Origin: Methylibium sp035476815
GTDB taxonomy: Bacteria; Pseudomonadota; Gammaproteobacteria; Burkholderiales; Burkholderiaceae_C
Direction of reading: 5' to 3'
Assembly (NCBI GenBank): GCA_035476815.1
Contig: DATILD010000107.1
Coordinates: 16,644-80,643, forward strand
DNA: 64,000 nucleotides
Shown here: positions 33,716-41,355 of the stretch, in pieces
Layout: every line of letters begins with the position of its first letter
Position numbering within the stretch: the stretch's first letter is position 1
Position numbers and translations under genes: made by a program
Notes under the pieces: generated by a model
Seen by the model: the letters and a program-made list of their open reading frames with translations, nothing else
The model's database searches: none
Told to the model about the DNA's origin: nothing

Positions 33716-35800
33716 TCAACGCACCAGCCGGCGCGGCTTGCGCCACAGCGGCTTGGCGCTCGACCCACCGCGATACCAGGCGGCCACCACCAGCAACCCC
33801 AGCACGATGCTCAGCGCGATCCAGCTCGACGGCTCCGGCGTGCTCGGCACCTCGGCACCGATCGCAAGGTTGCTGACGCCCTCCGGCATCGGCGACGGCT
33901 GGTTCACCGCCATGCCGTCGCCGCCCGGGTGGCGCACCACCTGGTCGACCGCGATGAAGCTGGTGTAGGGCGTCAGCAGGCTGTAGCGCAGGCCCAGGGC
34001 GGTGATCTCGTCGCGCAGCGCCTGGCCGCCCAGCAGCGCCTCCTGGTCCGACAGCGACTGGATGCGGTGGCGCGCCCACAGGTGGCGCAGCGCCGCGGCC
34101 TGCGGCTCGGGCGTGGCGACCGGCAGCGTGGTCTGCCAGGCGCCGCTGGCGGCCTGGCCCTCGACGACCAGCTGGCCCTGCGGCTCGCCGCGCCACTTGC
34201 CGAACACCAGCACCGGCCGGCCGCCGAGTACGTCGGGCAGTTGCTGGGGCTCGACGTCGTAGGCCTCGAGCCCGTCGAAGCGGGCGCTCACCTGCGTCAG
34301 CACCGGCGCGTCGATCATGCGGCGCAGCCGATCGGCCTGGGCCTGGGCCTGCTCGGGCTTCGTCACGATGAAGGGCTCGCCCTGGCCGGCGCGCGCGATG
34401 CCTTCGATCAGGTGGCGGTTGACCGAGCTGCCGATGCCGAAGGCGAACACATTGGCCTGGTTCAGGTTGCGGCGGATCAGCTGGAACACCTCGCTCTCGA
34501 CCGACACATAGCCGTCGGTCACGACGATCACCGTGCGCGACACGTCGGGCGCCTTGGGCAGCGCGGCGACGCGCTTGAGCGCCGGCACGATCTCGGTGCT
34601 GCCGCCGCCGCCCATCTGCGCGATGGTGCGCAGCGCCTGCTCGATGTTGGCCTGGGTGGCCGGCACCGAGCTTTCGTTGAGCATGCGGTTGCTGCCGGAG
34701 AACAGCAGCACGTTGAAGGTGTCGCTGGGGCGCAGACCGCCGATCAGGTGGCGCAGCAGCGTCTTGGCGGTGTCCAGCGGGTAGCCGTGCATCGAGCCAG
34801 AGATGTCGACGACGAAGATGTAGTCGCGCGGGTTGATCTGCGCGCTGGCGATCGCACGCGGCGGCTCGACCATCGCGAGGAAGAAGTTCTCCTGGCCCGG
34901 TGCGCCGGGGAAGAGCGTCAGGCCCGAGGCGAGGGCCTCGCCGGCGAGCCGGTAGTCGAGGATGAAGTCGCGGTTGTTGTGGGCCGAGGGCTCACCCGCC
35001 AGCGCGACGCGCGCACCGTTCGTGCCCTCGCCTTCGACCTCGATCGCGTGCGAACTCGACTGCAGGCCGTTCACCGGCAGCGGCGACGCGAAGGCCACGC
35101 GCAGGTCGAACTTGCTCGCCGAGGCCTCGCCGGCGCGCAGGTAGGGCACGGCCGGGAAGCTCGACGTGCCGCCGTCGGCCTTGGCGCGGTGGTAGCGAGG
35201 CCCGACCACCGTGGGGAAGATGAACTGGTAGCGCCCCTCGGTCGGCGGCAGCAGCTCGGTGTAGCGCAGCTCGACCGCGACCTCGTCGCCCGGCAGGATG
35301 TTGGCGACGTTCATCGCGAACACGTTCGGCCGCTCCTGCTCCAGCAGCGCGCTGGTCTTGCCCTCCTTCTTCGCGGCCTCGTACTCGATGCGGGCGCGCT
35401 GCTTCTCGCGGATGTCGGCCACGATCACGCGGCCGCCGATGCGCACCGTCATCGCGTGCACCGCGGCCTGCGTCGAGCCCGGGAAGACATAGCGCGCCTC
35501 GATCGCGCGCTGGCCCTCGTTGCGGTAGCGCTGCGTGACCGTCACGTCGGCGATCGGCCCGGCGATGCGCGCGTCGACCTCGGTGGCCTTCAGCGGCAGG
35601 CGGTCGGTGGACGGATCGTCGCTGCGAACCTGGAAGTACGGGCTCTCGGCGCGGCGCGCTTCGGCATCGTCGGCCTGGGCCGGCAGGGTGACCAGCAACA
35701 GGGTCGCGGCGCAGGCGACGGCCAGCACCACGGCCCACAGGCGACCCGGCCGCGACAGCGGGCGCAGCGGGACGCTGGGATGCAGGGAGAACAAGGACAT
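33716..35800 (-). CDS. VIT/vWA surface protein with PEP-CTERM-like sorting signal
   Basis: The 694-residue protein has a signal peptide (to about 42), a VIT domain (about 55-185), a von Willebrand A domain (about 320-490) with the MIDAS motif DISGSMHG, and a C-terminal PEPSSW followed by a hydrophobic helix and a basic tail. This tripartite end is the exosortase recognition signal. VIT/vWA proteins resemble inter-alpha-trypsin inhibitor heavy chains and may bind extracellular matrix or other proteins. It is the first gene of the operon; OmpR-type direct repeats lie upstream. Confidence 0.88.
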   Translation of the reverse strand: MSLFSLHPSVPLRPLSRPGRLWAVVLAVACAATLLLVTLPAQADDAEARRAESPYFQVRSDDPSTDRLPLKATEVDARIAGPIADVTVTQRYRNEGQRAIEARYVFPGSTQAAVHAMTVRIGGRVIVADIREKQRARIEYEAAKKEGKTSALLEQERPNVFAMNVANILPGDEVAVELRYTELLPPTEGRYQFIFPTVVGPRYHRAKADGGTSSFPAVPYLRAGEASASKFDLRVAFASPLPVNGLQSSSHAIEVEGEGTNGARVALAGEPSAHNNRDFILDYRLAGEALASGLTLFPGAPGQENFFLAMVEPPRAIASAQINPRDYIFVVDISGSMHGYPLDTAKTLLRHLIGGLRPSDTFNVLLFSGSNRMLNESSVPATQANIEQALRTIAQMGGGGSTEIVPALKRVAALPKAPDVSRTVIVVTDGYVSVESEVFQLIRRNLNQANVFAFGIGSSVNRHLIEGIARAGQGEPFIVTKPEQAQAQADRLRRMIDAPVLTQVSARFDGLEAYDVEPQQLPDVLGGRPVLVFGKWRGEPQGQLVVEGQAASGAWQTTLPVATPEPQAAALRHLWARHRIQSLSDQEALLGGQALRDEITALGLRYSLLTPYTSFIAVDQVVRHPGGDGMAVNQPSPMPEGVSNLAIGAEVPSTPEPSSWIALSIVLGLLVVAAWYRGGSSAKPLWRKPRRLVR

Positions 35801-35892
35801 GCGCGACTCCTGATCGGCGGCGTGCCTCGGAGTGGGCACGGGGTCAGGATGCGCGGGGGAGTCGAAGCGAGTTCGAAGGCGGCGGGAGCTCT

Positions 35893-35931
35893 GTGTGAAG
35901 TCGGCGTGAAGTTCGGTCAATGGCTTCACAC
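35893..35931. promoter_or_regulatory. Direct and inverted GTGAAG repeats upstream of the exosortase operon
   Basis: GTGAAGT occurs at 35895-35901 and 35906-35912, an 11-base period typical of OmpR/PhoB-family sites. GTGTGAAG (35893-35900) is also inverted as CTTCACAC (35924-35931). The elements lie 93-131 bases upstream of the VIT/vWA gene and just before the toxin promoter on the other strand. Confidence 0.4.
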
Positions 35932-35951
35932 GTCCCATGCGACCCCTGCAG

Positions 35952-35980
35952 TTGACTGCTCGTATCCGTTTGGATACAGT
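35952..35980 (+). promoter_or_regulatory. Promoter and operator of the HigB/HigA-like toxin-antitoxin pair
   Basis: TTGACT (35952-35957) and TACAGT (35975-35980) are 17 bases apart. The dyad GTATCC-GTTT-GGATAC (35962-35977) lies across the spacer and -10, where an antitoxin could repress transcription. The toxin ATG is at 35986, so the mRNA leader would be only a few bases or absent. Confidence 0.7.
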
Positions 35981-35985
35981 CGTGC

Positions 35986-36288
35986 ATGTTCGTCGTACGC
36001 CAAACCGAAGAGTTCGTGGCTTGGCTTGACGGACTGCAGGACAAGCGGGCGCAGCTGCGGATCGTCGCCCGCCTGCGTCAGGCGGAGGCCGGCAACCTGG
36101 GCGACTGGCAGGCCGTCCAGGGCGAGGTGTCCGAAATGCGAGTCCACTACGGAGCCGGCTATCGCCTGTACTTCGTGCGGCGCGGTCGGGTGCTGGTGAT
36201 CATGCTGAATGCCGGCGACAAGTCCACGCAGAAGAAGGACATTCGTCGAGCGCTGAAGATCGCCGCAGAGTTGGGAGAAGAGCCATGA
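35986..36288 (+). CDS. RelE/HigB-like addiction module toxin
   Basis: The 100-residue protein matches the addiction-module killer family: DWQAVQGEVSEMRVHYGAGYRLYF and the C-terminal LNAGDKSTQKKDIRRALKIA. Members are RelE-fold mRNA interferases that cut mRNA in the ribosome. The gene precedes its antitoxin, as in HigBA-type modules, with an ATGA overlap. It has its own promoter and palindromic operator. Confidence 0.9.
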   Translation: MFVVRQTEEFVAWLDGLQDKRAQLRIVARLRQAEAGNLGDWQAVQGEVSEMRVHYGAGYRLYFVRRGRVLVIMLNAGDKSTQKKDIRRALKIAAELGEEP

Positions 36289-36587
36289 GCAAAGCAGCCA
36301 AGACACCTCGCAAGCTCGTCGCGTTCGACGCGGCGCGCTACCTAGACAGCGAAGACGCCATCGCCGAGTACATGACCGCCGTGCTCGAGACCGAAGATCC
36401 CGATCTGCTGCTGCTCGCGCTCGGCGACGTGGCCCGCGCGAAAGGAATGGCTCAGGTCGCCAAAGACGCCGGCCTGGGCCGGGAGAGCCTGTACAAGGCG
36501 CTGGCCCCCGGCGCGAAGCCGCGGTTCGACACGGTGCTCAAGGTGGCCCGGGCGCTGGGGGTGAAGTTCACGGTGCAGGCTGCGTAG
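36285..36587 (+). CDS. HigA-like (Xre-fold) addiction module antitoxin
   Basis: The 100-residue antitoxin carries a helix-turn-helix in its second half (MAQVAKDAGLGRESLYKALAP, KPRFDTVLKVARALG), typical of the putative addiction-module antidote family. It neutralises the upstream toxin and should bind the GTATCC/GGATAC dyad. The start overlaps the toxin stop by four bases. Confidence 0.9.
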   Translation: MSKAAKTPRKLVAFDAARYLDSEDAIAEYMTAVLETEDPDLLLLALGDVARAKGMAQVAKDAGLGRESLYKALAPGAKPRFDTVLKVARALGVKFTVQAA

Positions 36588-36661
36588 ACAGGCCCAGCGC
36601 CGGCGGCGCCGCCGACGGTTGGTGGTCTTTGTTCAGTCCGACCGCTTCCTGGAACCCATCC

Positions 36662-36951
36662 ATGCGCTACTCATCGCACATCAGGTCCATCAGCTACCTG
36701 GAGGCCAATGCTGCCGACATGCTGGCGCAGCTCGCCGAGCACAGGGCGAACCCATTGTCATCACCCAGAACGGCGAAGCCAAGGCGGTGCTGCAGGACGT
36801 GGGCAGCTACGAGCGCACGCAGCAGACCCTGGCGCTGCTGAAGCTGGTGGCCCTCGGCCGGGAGGACATCGAGGCCGGCCACATCACGCCGGCCGAGGCG
36901 GCCTTCGATCGCCTGCTCGTTCGCAAGGCCATCCCCGCGAGCGGCGCCTGA
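36662..36951 (+). pseudogene. Phd/YefM antitoxin, frameshifted
   Basis: ATG 36662 begins MRYSSHIRSISYLEANAADMLAQLAEHR, a clear Phd/YefM N-terminus. The reading frame must shift by one base near 36743 to continue EPIVITQNGEAKAVLQDVGSYERTQQTLALLKLVALG, the conserved remainder of this family. The second part ends at TGA 36949-36951, overlapping the start of the toxin relic. A single conserved protein is thus split over two frames. Confidence 0.8.
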
Positions 36952-37293
36952 TGGCGAAGGCCCGGCCCTACCGGGTCTTCCTGACCTGAGCCGCAACGCC
37001 GAGCACGACCTCGAGGACCTGACGACTACATCGCGCAGAGCGCGTCGCCGCTGCGGGCCGTGCAGGTCGTCCGCAACCTGCAGAAGGAGGCTCTCGCCCT
37101 CGCGCTGGAGCCCGAACGTGGCAGCTGGCCCGCCGAACTGCTGGAACTGGGCATCCGCGAATTCCGGCAGGTCAGCCTCAAGCCTTACCGACTGATCTAC
37201 CGCGTGATCGATCGGCAGGTGTTCGTGCTGGTCATCGTCGATGGGCGGCGCGATCTGCGGGCGTTGCTGGAGCGGCGGTTGCTCGGGGCGTGA
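36951..37293 (+). pseudogene. ParE/RelE-family toxin, two frameshifts
   Basis: The frame opens with MAKARPYRVFLT and hits TGA at 36987. The expected continuation AEHDLEDL is found in a second frame and DYIAQSASPLRAVQVVRNLQKEAL, PERGSW, LGIREFRQVSLKPYRLIYRV and VLVIVDGRRDLRALLERRLLG in a third. The order and sequence fit a ParE-type toxin that normally follows a Phd/YefM antitoxin. The module is dead in both genes. Confidence 0.8.
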
Positions 37294-37646
37294 GGTGGCC
37301 CACGCCTTTGAGTGGGTCGAATGCGTGGATCGTTGGTGCGCGGTGAAGGACTGACTGACGCAGGTAGAACGGATCATGTCTCAACCGGGTCGCGCTGGAG
37401 CCGCAATCGGGCCAGGAGTTGCCGTTCAATTCGGGAGGCTGACCAAGCGCTTCAGACTGAACTCGGACGTTCGACCGTGCAGGTCGAACGTCAGCCGCCG
37501 TAGCAAGCTGTCAGTAGACCGCTCGCGGCTGAAATTACCGCTCAGCCTCCAAAGCGAACGTTTGAGGTTGCCCTGCTAGCTAGGCGACACGTTCTGGCCT
37601 TGTCGCTGGGGATCTTGATCTCTGACGTCGAGGGTACGACGGTAGG
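37294..37646. other. Gene-free stretch at the left edge of the lower-GC island
   Basis: No credible coding frame, tRNA or terminator is visible in these 353 bases. Base composition drops here from the roughly 70% GC of the preceding DNA to a mixed composition that continues to about 57 kb. I read this as the junction region of acquired DNA; no direct repeat marking an attachment site could be confirmed. Confidence 0.4.
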
Positions 37647-40310
37647 CTAGTTTGACCGTGCAGCACGCAACTGACGCAAGTAGTGGGCCGTGCGACTCTC
37701 TCGCGAACGGCACAGTTCGGCTGGTGGCCCGCTCGCAACGATCCGGCCCCCCTCATTGCCAGCGCCTGGCCCGATATCAATCACCCAGTCACTGGCCGCG
37801 ATCACATGCAGCTCATGCTCAACGACAACAACAGTGTTGCCTGCATCCACCAGCCCCTGAAGCTGCACCATGAGTTTCTCGACATCGTGCGGGTGCAGCC
37901 CCGTGGTTGGCTCATCAAGCACATAGAGCGTGTCGCCGCGGTGCGGACGCTGCAGCTCTGTGGCGAGCTTGATGCGCTGCGCCTCGCCACCAGACAGCTC
38001 CGTCGCGGGCTGCCCGAGCCGCAGATAGCCCAGGCCGATAGCCTGCAGCAACGCTAGCGGCTTGACGATTGCCGGCTGATCTGCGAAGCCCTCGCAGGCC
38101 TCATCCACCGTCAGTCTCAGCACTTCGGCGATGCTGCGGCCCCGCCAGGTGACTTTCAGCGTCTGCTGGTTGTACCGAGCCCCGCGGCATGCTGGGCAAG
38201 GGGCGTAAACACTCGGCATGAACAGCAGCTCGACACTGACGGAGCCCTCGCCCTCACAGGTCTCGCAACGTCCCTCCGGAAGATTGAAAGAGAAGCGTCC
38301 AACGCCGAACTTGCGTGAACGTGCCGGCGGCGTATCAGCAAAGAGCTTGCGAACCCCGTCGAACAGGCCGGTGTAGGTGGCCAGGTTCGAGCGAGGCGTG
38401 CGACCGATCGGCTTCTGGTCCACGCGCACAAGGCGGCGGATGCCTTCCATGCCGGCATGGATGCGCCCGGCCGACTCGACGACGGCTGCTAGCAGCTCCG
38501 GTTCCTCGCTCTCTGCCTCCTCCCCGGGCGCGACATGGCCGATATGCTCGCTGACCAACTCGACTAGCGCTTGGCTCACGAGGCTCGACTTGCCAGAGCC
38601 CGATACGCCCGTGACAGTGGTGAAGACGCCGAGTGGAATGCGAACGTCCAGGCTTTGAAGGTTGTTGCGAGTGATGCCGCGCAGTTCCAGCCAGCCGTTC
38701 GGTGCACGCGGCGCCCGGGTCAGCGCGGCAGGGTTACCGAACAGATAGCGGGCAGTGTGTGAGTTGACAACCGCGCGCAGCCCCTGTGGTGGGCCGCTAT
38801 AGAGGATCTGGCCGCCCCGCTCGCCGGCATCTGGACCGACGTCGACTAACCAGCTGGCGCGCCGCATCACTTCGAGGTCGTGCTCGACGACGAAAATCGT
38901 GTTCCCACTACGTCGCAACTGCTCAAGCGCGTCGAGCAATGCCGCGTTGTCAGCCGGATGTAGGCCTGCCGATGGCTCGTCAAGCACGTAGACCACGCCG
39001 AACAGACCGGAGCGGATCTGCGTGGCGAGCCGCAGGCGCTGCAGCTCGCCGAGCGACAACGTGGGTGTGCTACGCCCGAGCGAGAGATAACCGAGCCCGA
39101 GATCTTGCAATGTGCGGAGACGCTCGACGATGTTGCTCGCGATGCGCTGTGCGGCAACGCGTTTTCCCTCCGACAGTTCCGGGGTACGCCGCAGATCGGA
39201 AGCGGACGCGTGCGCCGAGCCACCTGCGGCCACGCGACGCGCCGATACGCGGCGAGTGGCCGCCCGTCTGAGGACGGCCTGATCGCGTGGGACTTCGAAG
39301 TGACCCTTTGCTGCCGGTGCTAGAAGCTCCGCCACACGCTGCAGGGGCAGTTCGGTCATCGCGCCGATATCCACGCCCGCGAAAGTGACTGAGAGTGCCT
39401 CGCGCTTCAGTCGCTTCCCCTCACACAGCGGGCACGCGGTGCCGAGCATGTACCTCGACACCCGCTTCTTCATGAGAGCACTCTGGGTGGTCGCGAAGGT
39501 ATGTAACACGTAGCGCCGCGCACTGGTGAACGTACCCTGATAGGCGCCGGCGGCCTTTCGCAGCAGTGCCTCGCGTACTTGGATACGGGTGAAGCGAGGG
39601 TAGACCGGTACAGTCGGCTGCTCGTCGGTGAAGAGAATCCAGTCGCGCTGCACCTTCGGCAAATCGCGCCACGGCTTGTCGATGTCGATGCCGAGCGTGA
39701 CGAGGATGTCTCTCAGGTTTTGGCCGTGCCAAGCCGGCGGCCACGCAGCCACCGCGCGCTCGCGAATGGTGAGCTTGTCGTTGGGCACCAGAGATTTCTC
39801 AGTCACTCCGTAGACGTGACCGAGACCGTGGCACTCGGGGCAGGCTCCCTGAGGAGTGTTGGGCGAAAAATCTTCCGCGTAGAGCTGGGGCTGCTTTGCC
39901 GGGTAACTACCGGCGCGCGAGTACAAGAGCCGCAGCAGGCTCGACAGAGTCGTTACCGTGCCGACGGATGAGCGCGCACTCGGCGTACCACGCTGCTGCT
40001 GCAAGGCCACTGCAGGCGGCAGTCCGTCGATGGCGTCGACGTCCGGCACTCCGACCTGGTCAATTAGTCGGCGTGCGTAGGGAGTCACGGACTCCATGTA
40101 GCGACGCTGCGCCTCAGCATAGAGTGTGCCGAAAGCCAGGGACGATTTTCCCGAGCCTGATACCCCTGTGAAGACTACCAGCGCGTCGCGCGGCAGGTCG
40201 ACGTCGATCTCTTTGAGATTGTGTTCGCGCGCGCCGCGCACGCGCACGTAGCGACCAGTCGAGGAATCGGAACTCTCGAACTCCCTCAAATTGGCTGCTT
40301 GTTGATGCAT
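37647..40310 (-). CDS. UvrA-like ABC ATPase, class II (UvrA2)
   Basis: The 887-residue protein has two ABC modules, each with P-loop GVSGSGKSSL (first at about 49-58), zinc-finger pairs (CPECHGLG, CPLCEG; CETCEGEG, CPACRG), signature sequences (LSLGELQRL, LSGGEAQRI) and Walker B (VLDEPSAGLHP, VLDEPTTGLHP). It is shorter than UvrA1 (about 940) and belongs to the class II group, which often lacks the UvrB-interacting domain and is linked to resistance to DNA-damaging or DNA-binding compounds. Codon use is of the island type. ATG 40310 is chosen. Confidence 0.87.
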   Translation of the reverse strand: MHQQAANLREFESSDSSTGRYVRVRGAREHNLKEIDVDLPRDALVVFTGVSGSGKSSLAFGTLYAEAQRRYMESVTPYARRLIDQVGVPDVDAIDGLPPAVALQQQRGTPSARSSVGTVTTLSSLLRLLYSRAGSYPAKQPQLYAEDFSPNTPQGACPECHGLGHVYGVTEKSLVPNDKLTIRERAVAAWPPAWHGQNLRDILVTLGIDIDKPWRDLPKVQRDWILFTDEQPTVPVYPRFTRIQVREALLRKAAGAYQGTFTSARRYVLHTFATTQSALMKKRVSRYMLGTACPLCEGKRLKREALSVTFAGVDIGAMTELPLQRVAELLAPAAKGHFEVPRDQAVLRRAATRRVSARRVAAGGSAHASASDLRRTPELSEGKRVAAQRIASNIVERLRTLQDLGLGYLSLGRSTPTLSLGELQRLRLATQIRSGLFGVVYVLDEPSAGLHPADNAALLDALEQLRRSGNTIFVVEHDLEVMRRASWLVDVGPDAGERGGQILYSGPPQGLRAVVNSHTARYLFGNPAALTRAPRAPNGWLELRGITRNNLQSLDVRIPLGVFTTVTGVSGSGKSSLVSQALVELVSEHIGHVAPGEEAESEEPELLAAVVESAGRIHAGMEGIRRLVRVDQKPIGRTPRSNLATYTGLFDGVRKLFADTPPARSRKFGVGRFSFNLPEGRCETCEGEGSVSVELLFMPSVYAPCPACRGARYNQQTLKVTWRGRSIAEVLRLTVDEACEGFADQPAIVKPLALLQAIGLGYLRLGQPATELSGGEAQRIKLATELQRPHRGDTLYVLDEPTTGLHPHDVEKLMVQLQGLVDAGNTVVVVEHELHVIAASDWVIDIGPGAGNEGGRIVASGPPAELCRSRESRTAHYLRQLRAARSN

Positions 40311-40442
40311 GGACGTACAGGCGTGGATGGCACAAGCACCTCCGCCGCTCCTCAAATCCCCGTGCAAGCCGTCCCAATGCAATTAGCTTGTGCGCCGATG
40401 CGATACATCCGTTCAGCTCTAGCCACTGGCGCGTACCCCACT

Positions 40443-40640
40443 TCAGTGAGGCCACGCTGCGAACTCGGCGCGTGCAACATCCTCAGGGCTTCGATTGCAC
40501 TCGGTTCGCCACATCTTGAAGCCCCACTCGAGCAGCAGTCGCGGTTCAGCGCTCAAGCCCAGGTAGCTCAGTTGACACGCGAATCGAAACGTCCATTCAT
40601 CGACGTGTAGTAGAGCGACCTCTGTCCACTCTGAGTCCAT
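40443..40640 (-). CDS. Small hypothetical protein, 65 aa
   Basis: The product has natural-looking composition (WTFRFACQLSYLGLSAEPRLLLEWG, SPEDVARAEFAAWP) and resembles in layout a small Burkholderiales family ending in PEDxAxxEF-W. No motif gives a function. It lies alone in the 480 bases between the NTF2-like gene and uvrA2, on the same strand as both. The rest of this gap (40311-40442 and 40641-40790) shows nothing I can assign. Confidence 0.4.
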   Translation of the reverse strand: MDSEWTEVALLHVDEWTFRFACQLSYLGLSAEPRLLLEWGFKMWRTECNRSPEDVARAEFAAWPH

Positions 40641-40790
40641 GATTCACTGTCTGAAATGGAACGAAGACCTACATGGCACTTCCAACAAGACCGCAGCGAC
40701 CCTGGGTGAACAAGCGCAGCGCCACAAAGGTCGACGCCACCGTCTTGGAAGATCGGTGGGCGTCGACAAAGTCAGCCTTGAACCGCAGGA

Positions 40791-41165
40791 TCAATGCAGG
40801 TGGAAGACCTTGTTGATGATCTTCCAGCTGCCGTCAAGCTTGATCAGCAGGAAAAGATCAGTGAACTTGTAGCCAGTCCAGTTCTCTGCCTCGACCCGAG
40901 CATGGGCCACTGTCCCGACGACATCGATGTTGGTGATACGCGCCGCCACATCCTTGGCAGAGCCGTTCTTGTCATGCCAGTCGTACAGGCCTTGGATCGG
41001 ACCATTGAACGCCAGTTCGCTGCCAACGTAGCCGAAGATCGTGGCCTTGTCCGCGAAGGCCGGCTTCATGTCCGTACCCTTACCGTTCTTCGCTGCGTTC
41101 ATGTAGGTCTGCAAGACCTTCGTGATCGCATCCAACTCAGAAACGTCACCAACTTTCACAGTCAT
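40791..41165 (-). CDS. NTF2-like / SnoaL-like domain protein
   Basis: The 124-residue protein has the cone-shaped NTF2-like fold signature: DAITKVLQTYMNAAKNG at the N-terminus, then FADKATIFGYVG, DVVGTVAHARVEAENW and a C-terminal GSWKIINKVFHLH. This group (putative lumazine-binding/SnoaL-like) contains small-molecule binding proteins and isomerase-like enzymes. It lies 190 bases downstream of the first molybdoenzyme and may accompany it. A ribosome site (TGAGGTAG) precedes the ATG. Confidence 0.75.
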   Translation of the reverse strand: MTVKVGDVSELDAITKVLQTYMNAAKNGKGTDMKPAFADKATIFGYVGSELAFNGPIQGLYDWHDKNGSAKDVAARITNIDVVGTVAHARVEAENWTGYKFTDLFLLIKLDGSWKIINKVFHLH

Positions 41166-41189
41166 GGAAATCTACCTCAGGTTGTTAAT

Positions 41190-41205
41190 GTTCGAGTGCT
41201 CGAAC
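41190..41205. promoter_or_regulatory. Palindrome upstream of the NTF2-like gene
   Basis: GTTCGAG-TG-CTCGAAC is a perfect 16-base palindrome 25 bases before the ATG at 41165, in the place of an operator or leader element. Confidence 0.35.
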
Positions 41206-41355
41206 TAGGTTTCATCGACCAATCAAAGTTGATCGACTAGTCTGAAGAAGCGAGGCTGTGGCATCACCTCGCGCCCTCTTGCCGCGGTCTCTTCTTGCGC
41301 CGCAAGCGTAGACGAAGAGACCCTATCGATATCGCAGACGGAACGCGTCAATCGA

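Noticed and set aside
36662..37293. Treating the frameshifted Phd and ParE frames as separate short genes
   Set aside because: The pieces join into single well-conserved proteins when frames are changed, so they are better described as two pseudogenes.
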